DNA of 64,000 nucleotides from Anaeroglomus sp964630775 (GTDB taxonomy: Bacteria; Planctomycetota; Phycisphaerae; Sedimentisphaerales; Anaerohalosphaeraceae). A program made the position numbers and the translations under genes. The stretch covers positions 16,683 to 80,682 of the forward strand of contig CAZVYY010000017.1 in NCBI GenBank assembly GCA_964630775.1, in the 5' to 3' direction. Positions within the stretch are counted from its first letter, which is position 1; each line of letters opens with the position of its first letter. The notes under the pieces were generated by a model. The model saw only the letters and a program-made list of their open reading frames with translations, was not told the DNA's origin and did not search any database. This document shows, piece by piece, positions 26,685 to 36,200 of the stretch.

Positions 26685-26714
26685 TTGTGACGAAAAACGA
26701 ATTAAGGGTATGAT
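26685..26714 (+). promoter_or_regulatory. Putative sigma-70 promoter before the second GH43 gene
   Basis: TTGTGA, 18 bases, TATGAT; the start point would be near 26721, about 38 bases before the ATG. The -10 is good, the -35 moderate. It suggests a second transcript covering GH43-GH67-GH10-GH8. Confidence 0.45.
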
Positions 26715-26758
26715 GTTATACCAGTAAAGTGAAATTATTGATGTAAAGGAGATCGAGT

Positions 26759-28078
26759 ATGAAACGATTTGTCTGCTGCGCAATGATCATTGCCTTCTAT
26801 GGGATTGGGTTGAATGATGGATTTGCGGATAATCCTTTGATTCTCGATCAATTTTCGGCTGATCCGACCGCCCGCGTATTTGAAGGCAAAATTTATGTTT
26901 ATCCTTCGCATGATATTCCCGCCGCTCCGGGCAGGGGACGCGCCGGGTGGTTTGTCATGGAAGACTACCATGTTTTCTCATCCGAAAATCTGATGGACTG
27001 GACGGATCATGGGGTCATTTTAGATCAGACCGATGTTCCCTGGCTTGAGCGAAAATCGTTCGATATGTGGGCGCCGGATTGCGTTTTCAAAGATGGAAAG
27101 TATTATTTTTATTTTCCCGCTTCAGGCCGAATCGGCGTGGCTGTGGCAGAAAAACCCGAGGGGCCCTATAAGCCGGCCGATAAGCCCATCAACGGTGTGC
27201 GAGGGATAGACCCCTGTGTTTTTATTGATAACGATGGAAAGGCTTATCTATATTATTCGATGAATCGCATATTCGCAGCCCGGCTCAAGGACAATATGCT
27301 GGAACTGGATTCTGAACCCCAGGTGATCGCAAATCTTCCCCAGAAAGGACTGATTGAAGGCCCCTTTGTATTTGAACGGAACGGCATTTATTATTTGACT
27401 TATCCGCATGTACAGAATAAAACCGAACGGCTCGAGTATGCGACCAGCACCAGTCCGATGGGGCCTTTTGAACACAAGGGAGTTATCATGGATGAATCGC
27501 CCAGCGGCTGCTGGACCAATCATCATTCCATCGTGCAATACAAAGGGCAATGGTATTTGTTCTATCATGACAAGGATTTATCCCCGGACTTTGATAAAAA
27601 CAGGGCGATCCGGGCGGATTATCTTTCCTTCAATGAGGATGGCACCATTCGGAAAGTGACCCCGACCCTGCGCGGTGTGGGGATCGCTGATGCGTCCAAA
27701 GAAATACAGATGGACAGGTATAGTGCCGTCAGTCCCGACGGCGTAACGGTTGATTTTGTGGATTCAAACCAAAAACAAAAGGGCTGGAAGGCCGTTTTGG
27801 CGGCGCAGAATGCCTGGGTGCAGTACAACGACGTTGATTTCGGCGAGCACAAATGGACTTCGGTCCGGGTCAAAGCCGCATCGCAGACAGGCGGCAGGGT
27901 TGAGATTCGGATTGACAATGTCGATGGCCCCCTGGCTGCCCAGGTCGAGATTCCGCAAAACAGGGATTGGTCCGTTGTCAAGTCCGGGCTTGTGAAGACT
28001 CCTTCCGGTGTTCACAACCTGGTTGTGAAGCTCAACGATGCAAAAAATGTCGAGATGGATTGGATACAATTTGAATAA
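26759..28078 (+). CDS. GH43 enzyme with C-terminal CBM6
   Basis: A secreted 439-residue protein. After a signal peptide the GH43 propeller shows Asp in 'FSADPTARVFEGKIYVYPSHD', Asp in 'GIDPCVFIDNDGKAYLYYS' and Glu in 'LIEGPFVFERNG'. Residues ~320-439 are a CBM6 jelly roll ('NAWVQYNDVDFG', 'VEIRIDNVDGPLAAQVEIP', 'GVHNLVVKLNDAKNVEMDWIQFE'), a module that binds xylan. Likely arabinoxylan arabinofuranohydrolase or xylosidase. An AAGGAGA site supports the ATG. GH67 follows 15 bases later, so co-transcription is likely. Confidence 0.88.
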   Translation: MKRFVCCAMIIAFYGIGLNDGFADNPLILDQFSADPTARVFEGKIYVYPSHDIPAAPGRGRAGWFVMEDYHVFSSENLMDWTDHGVILDQTDVPWLERKSFDMWAPDCVFKDGKYYFYFPASGRIGVAVAEKPEGPYKPADKPINGVRGIDPCVFIDNDGKAYLYYSMNRIFAARLKDNMLELDSEPQVIANLPQKGLIEGPFVFERNGIYYLTYPHVQNKTERLEYATSTSPMGPFEHKGVIMDESPSGCWTNHHSIVQYKGQWYLFYHDKDLSPDFDKNRAIRADYLSFNEDGTIRKVTPTLRGVGIADASKEIQMDRYSAVSPDGVTVDFVDSNQKQKGWKAVLAAQNAWVQYNDVDFGEHKWTSVRVKAASQTGGRVEIRIDNVDGPLAAQVEIPQNRDWSVVKSGLVKTPSGVHNLVVKLNDAKNVEMDWIQFE

Positions 28079-28093
28079 GAGAGTCGGTTCAAT

Positions 28094-30199
28094 ATGACGC
28101 ATAAAACAGGTCACAGTATGCTGCATAAAATAATATCTATTTTTGTCTTGTGGGGACTGTGGGGCAGTTTTGTCCGGGCTGAAGATGGGTATCGGTTGTG
28201 GCTTCGCTATGAACCGATTACGGACTCCAAATGTCTTGAGCAGTATAGAAAGTCCGTCTCACAAGTCGTGCTGCCCAAATCGTTTCAAGACGGTGATGTC
28301 GTCAGGCGGGAACTTCAGTCCGGCCTGTCCGGGCTTCTTGGAATGGAACCGTCTGCTTTTACTGAGGAGATATCGCATGACGGAACACTGGTGATTGCAA
28401 CGGCAGACACGGCCGGTTTGATAAGTGAAGTCATTCAATCCTCGGATCTGGAATCATGCGGCCCTGAAGGCTTTCTGATCCGGTCGATGAAAATCAAGGG
28501 GCACTCGGCCATCGTGATTGCCGCCAAAACACGTCCGGGGGTGCTCTACGGCGTATTTCATTTCCTGCGGCTGATGCAAACCCTTCAGCCAATAGATGCT
28601 CTGGATATCATGGAACAGCCTGCACTTCAGTTGCGGTTAATGAATCATTGGGATAACCTGAATGGTACGATTGAACGCGGTTACGCCGGACGCTCGCTGT
28701 GGCAATGGAATGAATTGCCCGGAACACTCAGCCCTCGCTATACGGATTATGCCCGGGCATGTGCCTCGATTGGCATAAACGGCTCAGTCATCAACAACGT
28801 CAATGCCGATCTTCGCATCCTTTCATCGGAATATCTTCGAAAAGTCGCCGCGATAGCTGACCTGTGGCGTCCCTTTGGCGTGCGTATGTATCTGAGTGTC
28901 AACTTCGCCTCGCCGATGCGGCTGGGAGGACTGCCGACTGCCGACCCGCTGAATTCGGATGTGATGACCTGGTGGAAGACAAAGGCCGACGAAATTTACA
29001 GCCTGATTCCCGATTTCGGCGGCTTTCTGGTCAAGGCCGACTCCGAGGGACAACCCGGCCCGAAAACGTATGGACGCACGCATGCCCAGGGGGCTAATCT
29101 GCTGGCCGACGCCCTTGCCCCCCACAAGGGCATTGTGATGTGGCGGGCCTTTGTTTATGATGCGGATGTCGATCCGGATCGTGCCAAACGTGCCTGGCTG
29201 GAGTTTACACGGCTGGACGGACAGTTTCGCCCCAACGTCGTGATTCAGGTGAAAAACGGCCCCATTGATTTTCAGCCGCGTGAACCCTTCCATCCGTTGT
29301 TTGGCGCGATGAAGCAGACCCCGGTAATCGCCGAAATTCAGGCCACGCAGGAGTATCTGGGGCAGGCCAGGCATCTGGTTTACCACGGTCCGATGTGGAA
29401 GGAATTTCTGGATTCCGATACGTATGCCAAAGGTCAGGGTTCGACCGTGGCCCGTGTACTGGCCGGAAAAGTGCATCCGTATCGCATAACTGGAATGGTC
29501 TCGGTAACCAATCCCGGCCTTGACACCAACTGGTGCGGTCACCATTTTTCGCAATCGAATTGGTATGCGTTTGGCCGATTGGCATGGAATCCGGAGTTGT
29601 CCGCCGAAGCGATCGCCGGAGAATGGACGTGGATGACGTTCACCAAGGACAAAAAAAACGCTGCTGTCATTCTCGAGATGATGATGGGGTCGCACGAAAC
29701 CTTTGTCAACTATACAATGCCACTCGGGCTGCACCATCTGATCGGCGGGGACCATTATGCCCCCATGCCCTGGAACGACCGCGCCCCGAGGGCTGACTGG
29801 ACGGCAACCTATTATCATCAGGCGTCTGCGGACGGCATCGGTTTTGATCGGACGCGACGGGGTACCAACGCCGTTGATCAATACTATCCGCCGGTCTGCG
29901 ACGTGTTTAACGACATTTCGACATGTCCGGAAAAATTTCTACTCTGGTTTCACCGCTGCCCCTGGGACTACCGCATGAAGTCAGGCAGGACGTTGTGGGA
30001 GGAGCTTTGCGCCAGGTATCGGCAGGGAGCCGCACAGGCGGCTGCATTGCAGAAGACCTGGCAATCGCTTGACGGCATAATTGATTCGCGTCGACATCAG
30101 GAGGTTGCCGATCGCCTGGCAATTCAGGCCGCGGATGCCGAAAAATGGTGTGAACAGATTTTAGCGTATTTCGGGCGTTACGCTGAAAAACAGGATTGA
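28094..30199 (+). CDS. GH67 alpha-glucuronidase
   Basis: GH67 removes (4-O-methyl)glucuronic acid from the non-reducing end of xylo-oligosaccharides. The 701-residue protein has a signal-like N-terminus, a GH67N beta domain ('GHSAIVIAAKTRPGVLYGVFHFLRLMQ'), and the barrel with the general acid Glu318 in 'VKADSEGQPGPKTYGRTH', the 'DFQPREPFHPLFGAM' strand, and 'EIQATQEYLGQARHLVYHGPMW' carrying the second conserved Glu. 'VTNPGLDTNWCGHHFSQSNWYAFGRLAWNP' and 'PLGLHHL' are typical of the C-terminal region. Many GH67 are intracellular; this one appears exported. It divides labour with GH115, which acts on longer xylan. Confidence 0.93.
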   Translation: MTHKTGHSMLHKIISIFVLWGLWGSFVRAEDGYRLWLRYEPITDSKCLEQYRKSVSQVVLPKSFQDGDVVRRELQSGLSGLLGMEPSAFTEEISHDGTLVIATADTAGLISEVIQSSDLESCGPEGFLIRSMKIKGHSAIVIAAKTRPGVLYGVFHFLRLMQTLQPIDALDIMEQPALQLRLMNHWDNLNGTIERGYAGRSLWQWNELPGTLSPRYTDYARACASIGINGSVINNVNADLRILSSEYLRKVAAIADLWRPFGVRMYLSVNFASPMRLGGLPTADPLNSDVMTWWKTKADEIYSLIPDFGGFLVKADSEGQPGPKTYGRTHAQGANLLADALAPHKGIVMWRAFVYDADVDPDRAKRAWLEFTRLDGQFRPNVVIQVKNGPIDFQPREPFHPLFGAMKQTPVIAEIQATQEYLGQARHLVYHGPMWKEFLDSDTYAKGQGSTVARVLAGKVHPYRITGMVSVTNPGLDTNWCGHHFSQSNWYAFGRLAWNPELSAEAIAGEWTWMTFTKDKKNAAVILEMMMGSHETFVNYTMPLGLHHLIGGDHYAPMPWNDRAPRADWTATYYHQASADGIGFDRTRRGTNAVDQYYPPVCDVFNDISTCPEKFLLWFHRCPWDYRMKSGRTLWEELCARYRQGAAQAAALQKTWQSLDGIIDSRRHQEVADRLAIQAADAEKWCEQILAYFGRYAEKQD

Positions 30200-30246
30200 T
30201 TGTGGTTTCAATGGAATCAACAGTTTTCGTAAACAGGATTGAAGTG

Positions 30247-31395
30247 ATGAAAAAAATGCTATTATTCGGGATGACCTGCCTTTTGGGGACAGGAATCCTG
30301 ACGGCTTGGGCCGGCACGCCGGCTTCCTTGAAAGAGGCCTATAAAGATGCGTTTCGTGTGGGCTGTGCGGTGAATACGGCCATAGTCTCCGGCAGGGATA
30401 ACGTCTCCCGGCAAATCGTGATGGATCAATTCAATTCCATTACGGCCGAAAATGAGATGAAAGCCGAGACGGTCAACCCAAAGCCGGGTATCTATCATTT
30501 TGGTCCTGCCGATCAAATTGTGGAATTTGCCGAAAAACACGGGATGTTCCTGATCGGTCATACCCTGATCTGGCATAATCAGACGCCCCAGTGGTTTTTT
30601 CAGGACGCCGATGGCAATCCCAATACCCGGCAGGCCCAGATTGAGCGTATGCGCAGTCATATCCAGGCTGTGGCAGGACGCTATGCGGGACGGGTTGATG
30701 CATGGGATGTGGTCAATGAGGTTATTGACAACGACGGCTCCTATCGTTCCACCGCGTGGGTCAAGACCATCGGTAATGGGGATGAGATGGTAAAACTGGC
30801 ATTCCGGTTTGCCGCCGAATACGCACCGGATGCGGAACTCTATTATAATGATTTTAATGCCTGGCGACCCGCGAAAAGAGACGGTATCGTGCGCATGGTC
30901 AAGATGCTGCAGGCCGAAGGGATTCGGATTGACGGCATCGGCATCCAGGGCCATTGGGGACTTAACTATCCCAAAACCGAGTACATTGAGGCGGCGATTG
31001 ATGCGTATGCGGCCCTGGGAGTCAAGGTCATGATTACCGAACTGGATATCGATGTCTTGCCGTTGACCCGGGAAGGGCAGATCATCGGCCAGGTTATGGC
31101 CGACCCGCAATTTCAGCTCGAAGAGTTCAAGACCTATCTGGACCCCTATGCTCGCGGGCTTCCTGACGCTGTGCAGCAGCAGCTCGCCGACCGGTATGCT
31201 GAATTATTTGGGATATTTTACCGGAAACGGGATAAAATCGATCGCGTCACGCTGTGGGGAGTCCATGATGACATGTCGTGGAAGAATGATTATCCGGTTC
31301 CGGGAAGAACCAATTATCCTTTATTGTTCGATAGAAACAGACAACCCAAGCCGGCGTTTGATGCAGTTCTGAAAGTGCCGTCTCAGGCAAAATAG
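30247..31395 (+). CDS. GH10 endo-1,4-beta-xylanase
   Basis: Endo-xylanase that cuts the xylan backbone. The 382-residue form from 30247 begins with a signal peptide ('KMLLFGMTCLLGTGILTAWAG') and has an AGGA site; the frame runs up to 30196 but overlaps GH67 there. It is a single GH10 barrel: 'FNSITAENEMKAETVNP', 'LIWHNQTPQWFF', acid/base Glu158 in 'WDVVNEVID', 'GIQGHWGLNYP', nucleophile Glu265 in 'MITELDID', 'LWGVHDDMSWKNDYP'. No carbohydrate-binding module. It lies in the middle of the side-chain-removing enzymes. Confidence 0.95.
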   Translation: MKKMLLFGMTCLLGTGILTAWAGTPASLKEAYKDAFRVGCAVNTAIVSGRDNVSRQIVMDQFNSITAENEMKAETVNPKPGIYHFGPADQIVEFAEKHGMFLIGHTLIWHNQTPQWFFQDADGNPNTRQAQIERMRSHIQAVAGRYAGRVDAWDVVNEVIDNDGSYRSTAWVKTIGNGDEMVKLAFRFAAEYAPDAELYYNDFNAWRPAKRDGIVRMVKMLQAEGIRIDGIGIQGHWGLNYPKTEYIEAAIDAYAALGVKVMITELDIDVLPLTREGQIIGQVMADPQFQLEEFKTYLDPYARGLPDAVQQQLADRYAELFGIFYRKRDKIDRVTLWGVHDDMSWKNDYPVPGRTNYPLLFDRNRQPKPAFDAVLKVPSQAK

Positions 31396-31469
31396 CTCCC
31401 GTGTTCAGCCCTCGGGGGGGATACAGGCTTGATGAGTGCCTTAACACCGATTCAGAAAGGATCAGATAG

Positions 31470-32804
31470 ATGAATAAAGCTATGTATATGATGATGTTCC
31501 TGACGTTATGCTATGCCGCGGCGGGAGCTTCCGACCCAAACCGTATTCAGGATGTCAGTGATCCCCGCGGAACGATGAAACCCTGGGATAAAGGCGCATG
31601 GGAAACCGGGAAGTATCGCAATGTATTCCTGGAGGCCGGGTATAAACAGCAGGACATTGATGCCAAACTGGCGAAGGCGTATCATGATCTCTTTGAAGGC
31701 CCCAACCGGGTTTACTTCGAAGTGGGTGACGATATGGCCTATGTGTCTGACATCAAAAACCGCGACGCACGCACCGAGGGCCTTTCCTACGGTATGATGG
31801 TGGCGGTGCAATTGAACAAAAAGGAAGTCTTCGACCGCCTGTGGCGCTGGACGGTTAAATATATGCAGCATCAGGAAGGCCCGCGGGAAGCCTATTTTGC
31901 CTGGTCGGTGGATCCCAAAATAGGACGACAAAATTCACCGGGATCCGCGTCGGACGGTGAATTATACTTCGTGACCGCACTGTTGTTTGCCTCAAATCGC
32001 TGGGGCAATGATACAGGCATCGACTATTATGCCCAGGCCCGGCGCATCCTGGATGCCATGTGGAGCAAGGATGGCTCCGGCGGCATCCGAAACATCATCA
32101 ACACCGAACACAAAATGATTACCTTTGTTCCGGAAGGACGAGGGTACAATTGGACAGACCCGTCTTACCATGTACCGGCCTTTTTTGAAATCTGGGCCGA
32201 GTACGCCAAAGATGGCCATGAAGCGTTCTATCGCGAGTGTGCCGAGATTTCCAGGCAGTTCCTGCATAAAGCCTGTCACCCTCAAACAGGTCTGACTCCG
32301 GATTATGCGAACTTTGACGGCACGCCTCTTCCCGGGAGAATGAGTGCGTTCGGATTCGATTCCTGGCGAGTGCCCATGAATATTGCCATGGATTATTCCT
32401 GGTATGCCAAAGACAAATCCTGGCAGCAGGAGTATTGCAGATGCATTCAGAACTTCCTGTTCGCCCGGGGCATGGACACGTTTGAGGATCAGTTCAATGT
32501 GGACGGAACCGCCCGTGAAAATATCATGGGCGCCGGCGGGTATCGCACGCTGCGCCATTCCCTGGGATGGGTCAGCACAACGGCCGCAGCCTCCATCATG
32601 GGCACGCAGGCCAAAAGCTGGAAATTTGTCGATGCCATCTGGCATGCGAAGCTGGAACCTTACAAGGACGGCTATTTTGATCCGTATTACGATGGGTTTC
32701 TGTACCTGTTCAGCCTGATGCATCTGAGCGGCAATTACCAGATCATCAAGCCGGCCCCGATGGAATCCTCCGGGACAGCCGCCGTTGAGGCTCAGCAGTC
32801 TTAA
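31470..32804 (+). CDS. GH8 reducing-end xylose-releasing exo-oligoxylanase (Rex)
   Basis: GH8 Rex enzymes remove xylose from the reducing end of xylo-oligosaccharides. The 444-residue protein has a short signal peptide ('MYMMMFLTLCYAAAGA'), then an (alpha/alpha)6 barrel with the catalytic acid Glu103 in 'RTEGLSYGMMVAVQLNKKEVFDRLWRW', 'DGELYFVTALLFASNRWG', 'YVPAFFEIWA'-type helices, and 'FGFDSWRVPMNIAMDYSW' with the second-shell residues. Most Rex proteins are about 380-420 residues. It ends the xylan series and has an AAAGGA ribosome-binding site. Confidence 0.9.
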   Translation: MNKAMYMMMFLTLCYAAAGASDPNRIQDVSDPRGTMKPWDKGAWETGKYRNVFLEAGYKQQDIDAKLAKAYHDLFEGPNRVYFEVGDDMAYVSDIKNRDARTEGLSYGMMVAVQLNKKEVFDRLWRWTVKYMQHQEGPREAYFAWSVDPKIGRQNSPGSASDGELYFVTALLFASNRWGNDTGIDYYAQARRILDAMWSKDGSGGIRNIINTEHKMITFVPEGRGYNWTDPSYHVPAFFEIWAEYAKDGHEAFYRECAEISRQFLHKACHPQTGLTPDYANFDGTPLPGRMSAFGFDSWRVPMNIAMDYSWYAKDKSWQQEYCRCIQNFLFARGMDTFEDQFNVDGTARENIMGAGGYRTLRHSLGWVSTTAAASIMGTQAKSWKFVDAIWHAKLEPYKDGYFDPYYDGFLYLFSLMHLSGNYQIIKPAPMESSGTAAVEAQQS

Positions 32805-32940
32805 AAAAAGCCAGGTACAGGCCGTTTAACAAGGACATATTCAGTTGTATAAAATTCAGCTTTCAGCCGCCAGCATGCAGCAATAGCCTCATGCCACGGC
32901 GATATAAGGCGGCTGGATCCTGTAACTATGCGCGGCAAAA

Positions 32941-32983
32941 AGCGGCTTGTAGCCACCGCGGAATAGTCATATCCGTTGGGTAT
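32941..32983 (+). repeat. Palindromic repeat element with hairpin, copy B
   Basis: A GCGGC-type hairpin (32942-32959) is followed by CGCGGAATA, two bases, CAT and the dyad ATATCC-GTT-GGGTAT (one mismatch). About 35 of 43 positions agree with copy C. It lies 300 bases upstream of the LamG protein gene and about 180 before its promoter. Confidence 0.65.
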
Positions 32984-33164
32984 ACGGGTTCTTTCCTGAG
33001 GGATGTTGGTGAACAGCCGCCGGAATTGGGATGTTTGCAGGAATGATTGTTGTCATTTTGACCCTGATTCTTAATCTTTTTTTCAGCCCCATTGAAATTC
33101 CCGAAACTGAGACATAAATGCTCGTTTTTCTCTTGAAATTAATACAGGATGTGAAAAGGCGGGA

Positions 33165-33193
33165 TTGACATTGGGTTGTTATTGAGGTATGAT
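33165..33193 (+). promoter_or_regulatory. Consensus sigma-70 promoter
   Basis: Perfect TTGACA, 17-base spacer, TATGAT. Predicted start ~33200, giving an ~83-base leader to the LamG-domain gene. One of the two best housekeeping promoters in the window. Confidence 0.75.
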
Positions 33194-33282
33194 ATAGGGA
33201 AATGGGGAATTATGGTAAAACTGGTTCATCAATATAGAGAACCCCCGTAAGCACACAAAACAGAATCAACGTAAGAGGTTTT

Positions 33283-36200
33283 ATGCGAACGAAACGAAAA
33301 GAAAATGGATTCAGAGTTTCGAGTTTAAAGATGTTATTCGTTTTTGTTCTTCTCGGAACAGCCTCCGTCTGGGCCGATATCACTTATACGCTTCATCTGG
33401 ATGGTGTTGAACAGGGTATCCGGAATCAGATTGAATCCTCGGTTGCCGAAGCCGTGGGGCTTTACAATCAATACGGATCTTTTAATAAACACCTGAATAT
33501 CTATTATAATGCCGGAGTTCCCACCGCACAGGCCAATTTTGATGGCGTCATCACCTTTGGCGGCTCACGAAACGCTCGTGTTGTACTGCATGAAATGGCT
33601 CATACCCTGGGCTGCGGGACGTACTGGGACTGGCCCAATCACATGGTTGGCTCATGGAACGGGGCCTATGCGACGGCCAAGATTAAGGAATTTGACGGTG
33701 CGGGGGCGTTGCTTTACGGCGACAATTGGCATTTCTGGCCGTATGGCCTTAATTACGACAACGAAGACAGCTATATCAATCGATTTCGCCATGTACGATT
33801 GGTTGCGGCGATGGCTGCCGACATGGGATTTTTATCCTTTGTCCGGGAGCCGTCAGCCCAGGTTCTGCAGGCTGGAGCCACAGCCGTATTCAGTGTGGAA
33901 GCAGCGAACACCCAGAGTTATGCCTGGTATAAGCAGGGCAATCCAAATCCCCTGACCAACGGCGGCAATATCTCGGGCGCGACAACCAATACCTTGCGGA
34001 TTACCAATGTACAGACGAGTGATGCGGGCCGTTATTATTGCCGCATTTCAGGGGAACTCTCGTCGCACCCGGCCAGTCTGGTCATTCCCAGGGCGATGGG
34101 GCATTGGACATTTTCCGATAACACCCTCGACAGGATGGGAATCAATCATGGCACCATGGCCGGCTCTCCGGCCTACAGCGCAGGCAGAATCGGGCGTGCG
34201 ATAGACCTCGATGGAACGGATGATATCGTATTCCTGCCCGCCGGCGTGGCGGATGCGCAGGATATCACCATTGCGGCCTGGGTCAACTGGGATGGCGGCG
34301 ATCCCTGGCAGCGTATCTTCGATTTCGGTAACAATACCAGCCAGTATCTGATTTTGACCCCGAGGTCCGGCGATAACACCCTGCGTTTCAGTATCAAAAA
34401 CGGCGGCGGTGAACAGATGGTGGACGCTCCCCAATTGGCAGCCGGCCAATGGGTGCATCTGGCCGTGACCCTGGGCGGTGATACGGCAACATTATATGTC
34501 AACGGCACCGCAGCGGCAAACAATACCAGCGTCACCATCAATCCAATCGATTTTGCCCCGAATATAAACTATATCGGCGACAGCCAATACAGTGCAGACC
34601 CGCTGTTCAACGGCCGCATCGATGAGTTCCGCATCTATAGTTATGCCCTGACCAGTGCCCAAATTCAGACTCTGTATGCCGGCCTGCCGAGCGCGCCGTC
34701 ACCTGCGGCCAATGCCGTCGGAATACCGACCCAGTTGTCAATGACCTGGCAGGGCGGGGTATCGGGTGAGCAGGCCTGGCAAATCTATCTCGGGACCTCG
34801 CTTGCCGCGGTAACGAATGCCGCACCGACCGACGCGGAATATTTCGGCGTTCGACACGAACAGCAATTTGCGACTCCGATGCTGCTGCCCGGCACCCTCT
34901 ATTATTGGCGTGTGGACCCGCTATTGCCGAATGGAACAGCATTAAAAGGACAAATCTGGCCATTCACGACGGGCGGTACCACCGGACAACGGACGCCCAA
35001 ATTTGCACAATATATGATATCCAAACCCGATGCCGTCGAAGGAGCGGCATATAATCAGTCCCTGACGGGGGATGTGATTACGGCAGGAGCGTCGAATTTC
35101 CAGAAACTTGCCGGGCCGGACTGGATTGCACTATCCTCCGCTGGCCGGATTACCGGAACACCTCCCGAAGGTGCCGCCGGACAGACGTATTGTTCGGTGC
35201 GCATTGCGGATGCAGCCGGGCGGGCTGATGAAGCAGTAGTATCGATTGGGGTGAAGGATACCTGTTCCGGGATCAAAGGTGTCAGCGATCTGCTCCGTTT
35301 TGCGGAACAGTGGTTATATGCCGGGCCTGTGTTTAATCCTGCTGATCTGGATCAAAACCAACAGGTCGATATGACGGACTGGTCTAACTTTGCGGCGGAC
35401 TGGAAGTATGTCGCAGAACCTGGTTTGGTTGCGGCTTGGACGATGGATGAAGCGATGGGGACCACAGCCGCAGAACAATTGGGACAATACCCCGCGAGCT
35501 TGCAGAATACCAATCCCTTCTGGCGTCCGGTGGAAACCATTCCCGGCAAGACCAGCCACTGCCTGGCTTTGGATGGCGTGGATGATTATGCCGTCGTTTC
35601 CGGATTCAAGGGTGTCAGCGGCACACAATCCCGCACCTGCATGGCCTGGGTCAAAACCGGCAGCAGCGGTACAGAGCAGGGTATTGTCTCGTGGGGAAGT
35701 CCGGCTGCCGGGGCGAAATGGATGTTCCGCATCCAATCCACAGGTCAGGTGGCGCTGGGAGTCTGGGGCGGCTATATCCAGGGCACAAGTTTGGTCAACG
35801 ATGACCGCTGGCACCATGTGGCGGCGGTGCTGTCGGATGATGGTTCCCCATGCGTCAATGAGATTAAGCTGTATGTGGATGGGCAGTTGCAAACGAATAC
35901 GTATACCAGTTCCTTGCAGTCCATAAACACCGATGGTTCGCAGGATGTCCATCTGGCTGCGATCAATAACAGTGGTACTGTCAGTACTTATTTTAAAGGC
36001 ATGATGGATGAAGTCCGCCTCTATGACCGTGCCCTGACCGATAAGGAGATAGCCGACATCGTTCATGCGGGAACGGTTGCCTATTGGCGATTTGAAGAAG
36101 GCCCTGTCTATGCCCCGGTTCTGCATGGCACTGCTGCCGGTGGAGTTTTTTATCCCGGTGCATTGGACAGCTCGGGCAACGGAAATCATTTATCTGTCTT

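Larger units (their letters stand above)
32805..33282. other. 478-base intergenic region with repeat copy B and a strong promoter
   Basis: No coding frame of note. It holds repeat element copy B (32941-32983), a consensus sigma-70 promoter (33165-33193) and a leader with GAGG before the next ATG. The first ~130 bases show only weak dyads and no U-run terminator. Confidence 0.5.

Noticed and set aside
32917..32990. Repeat copy B as a c-di-GMP (GEMM) riboswitch
   Set aside because: A 'GGCAAAAAGC' stretch recalls the GEMM core, but the two-stem architecture and tetraloop-receptor are not found, and copy A lies antisense to its neighbour.
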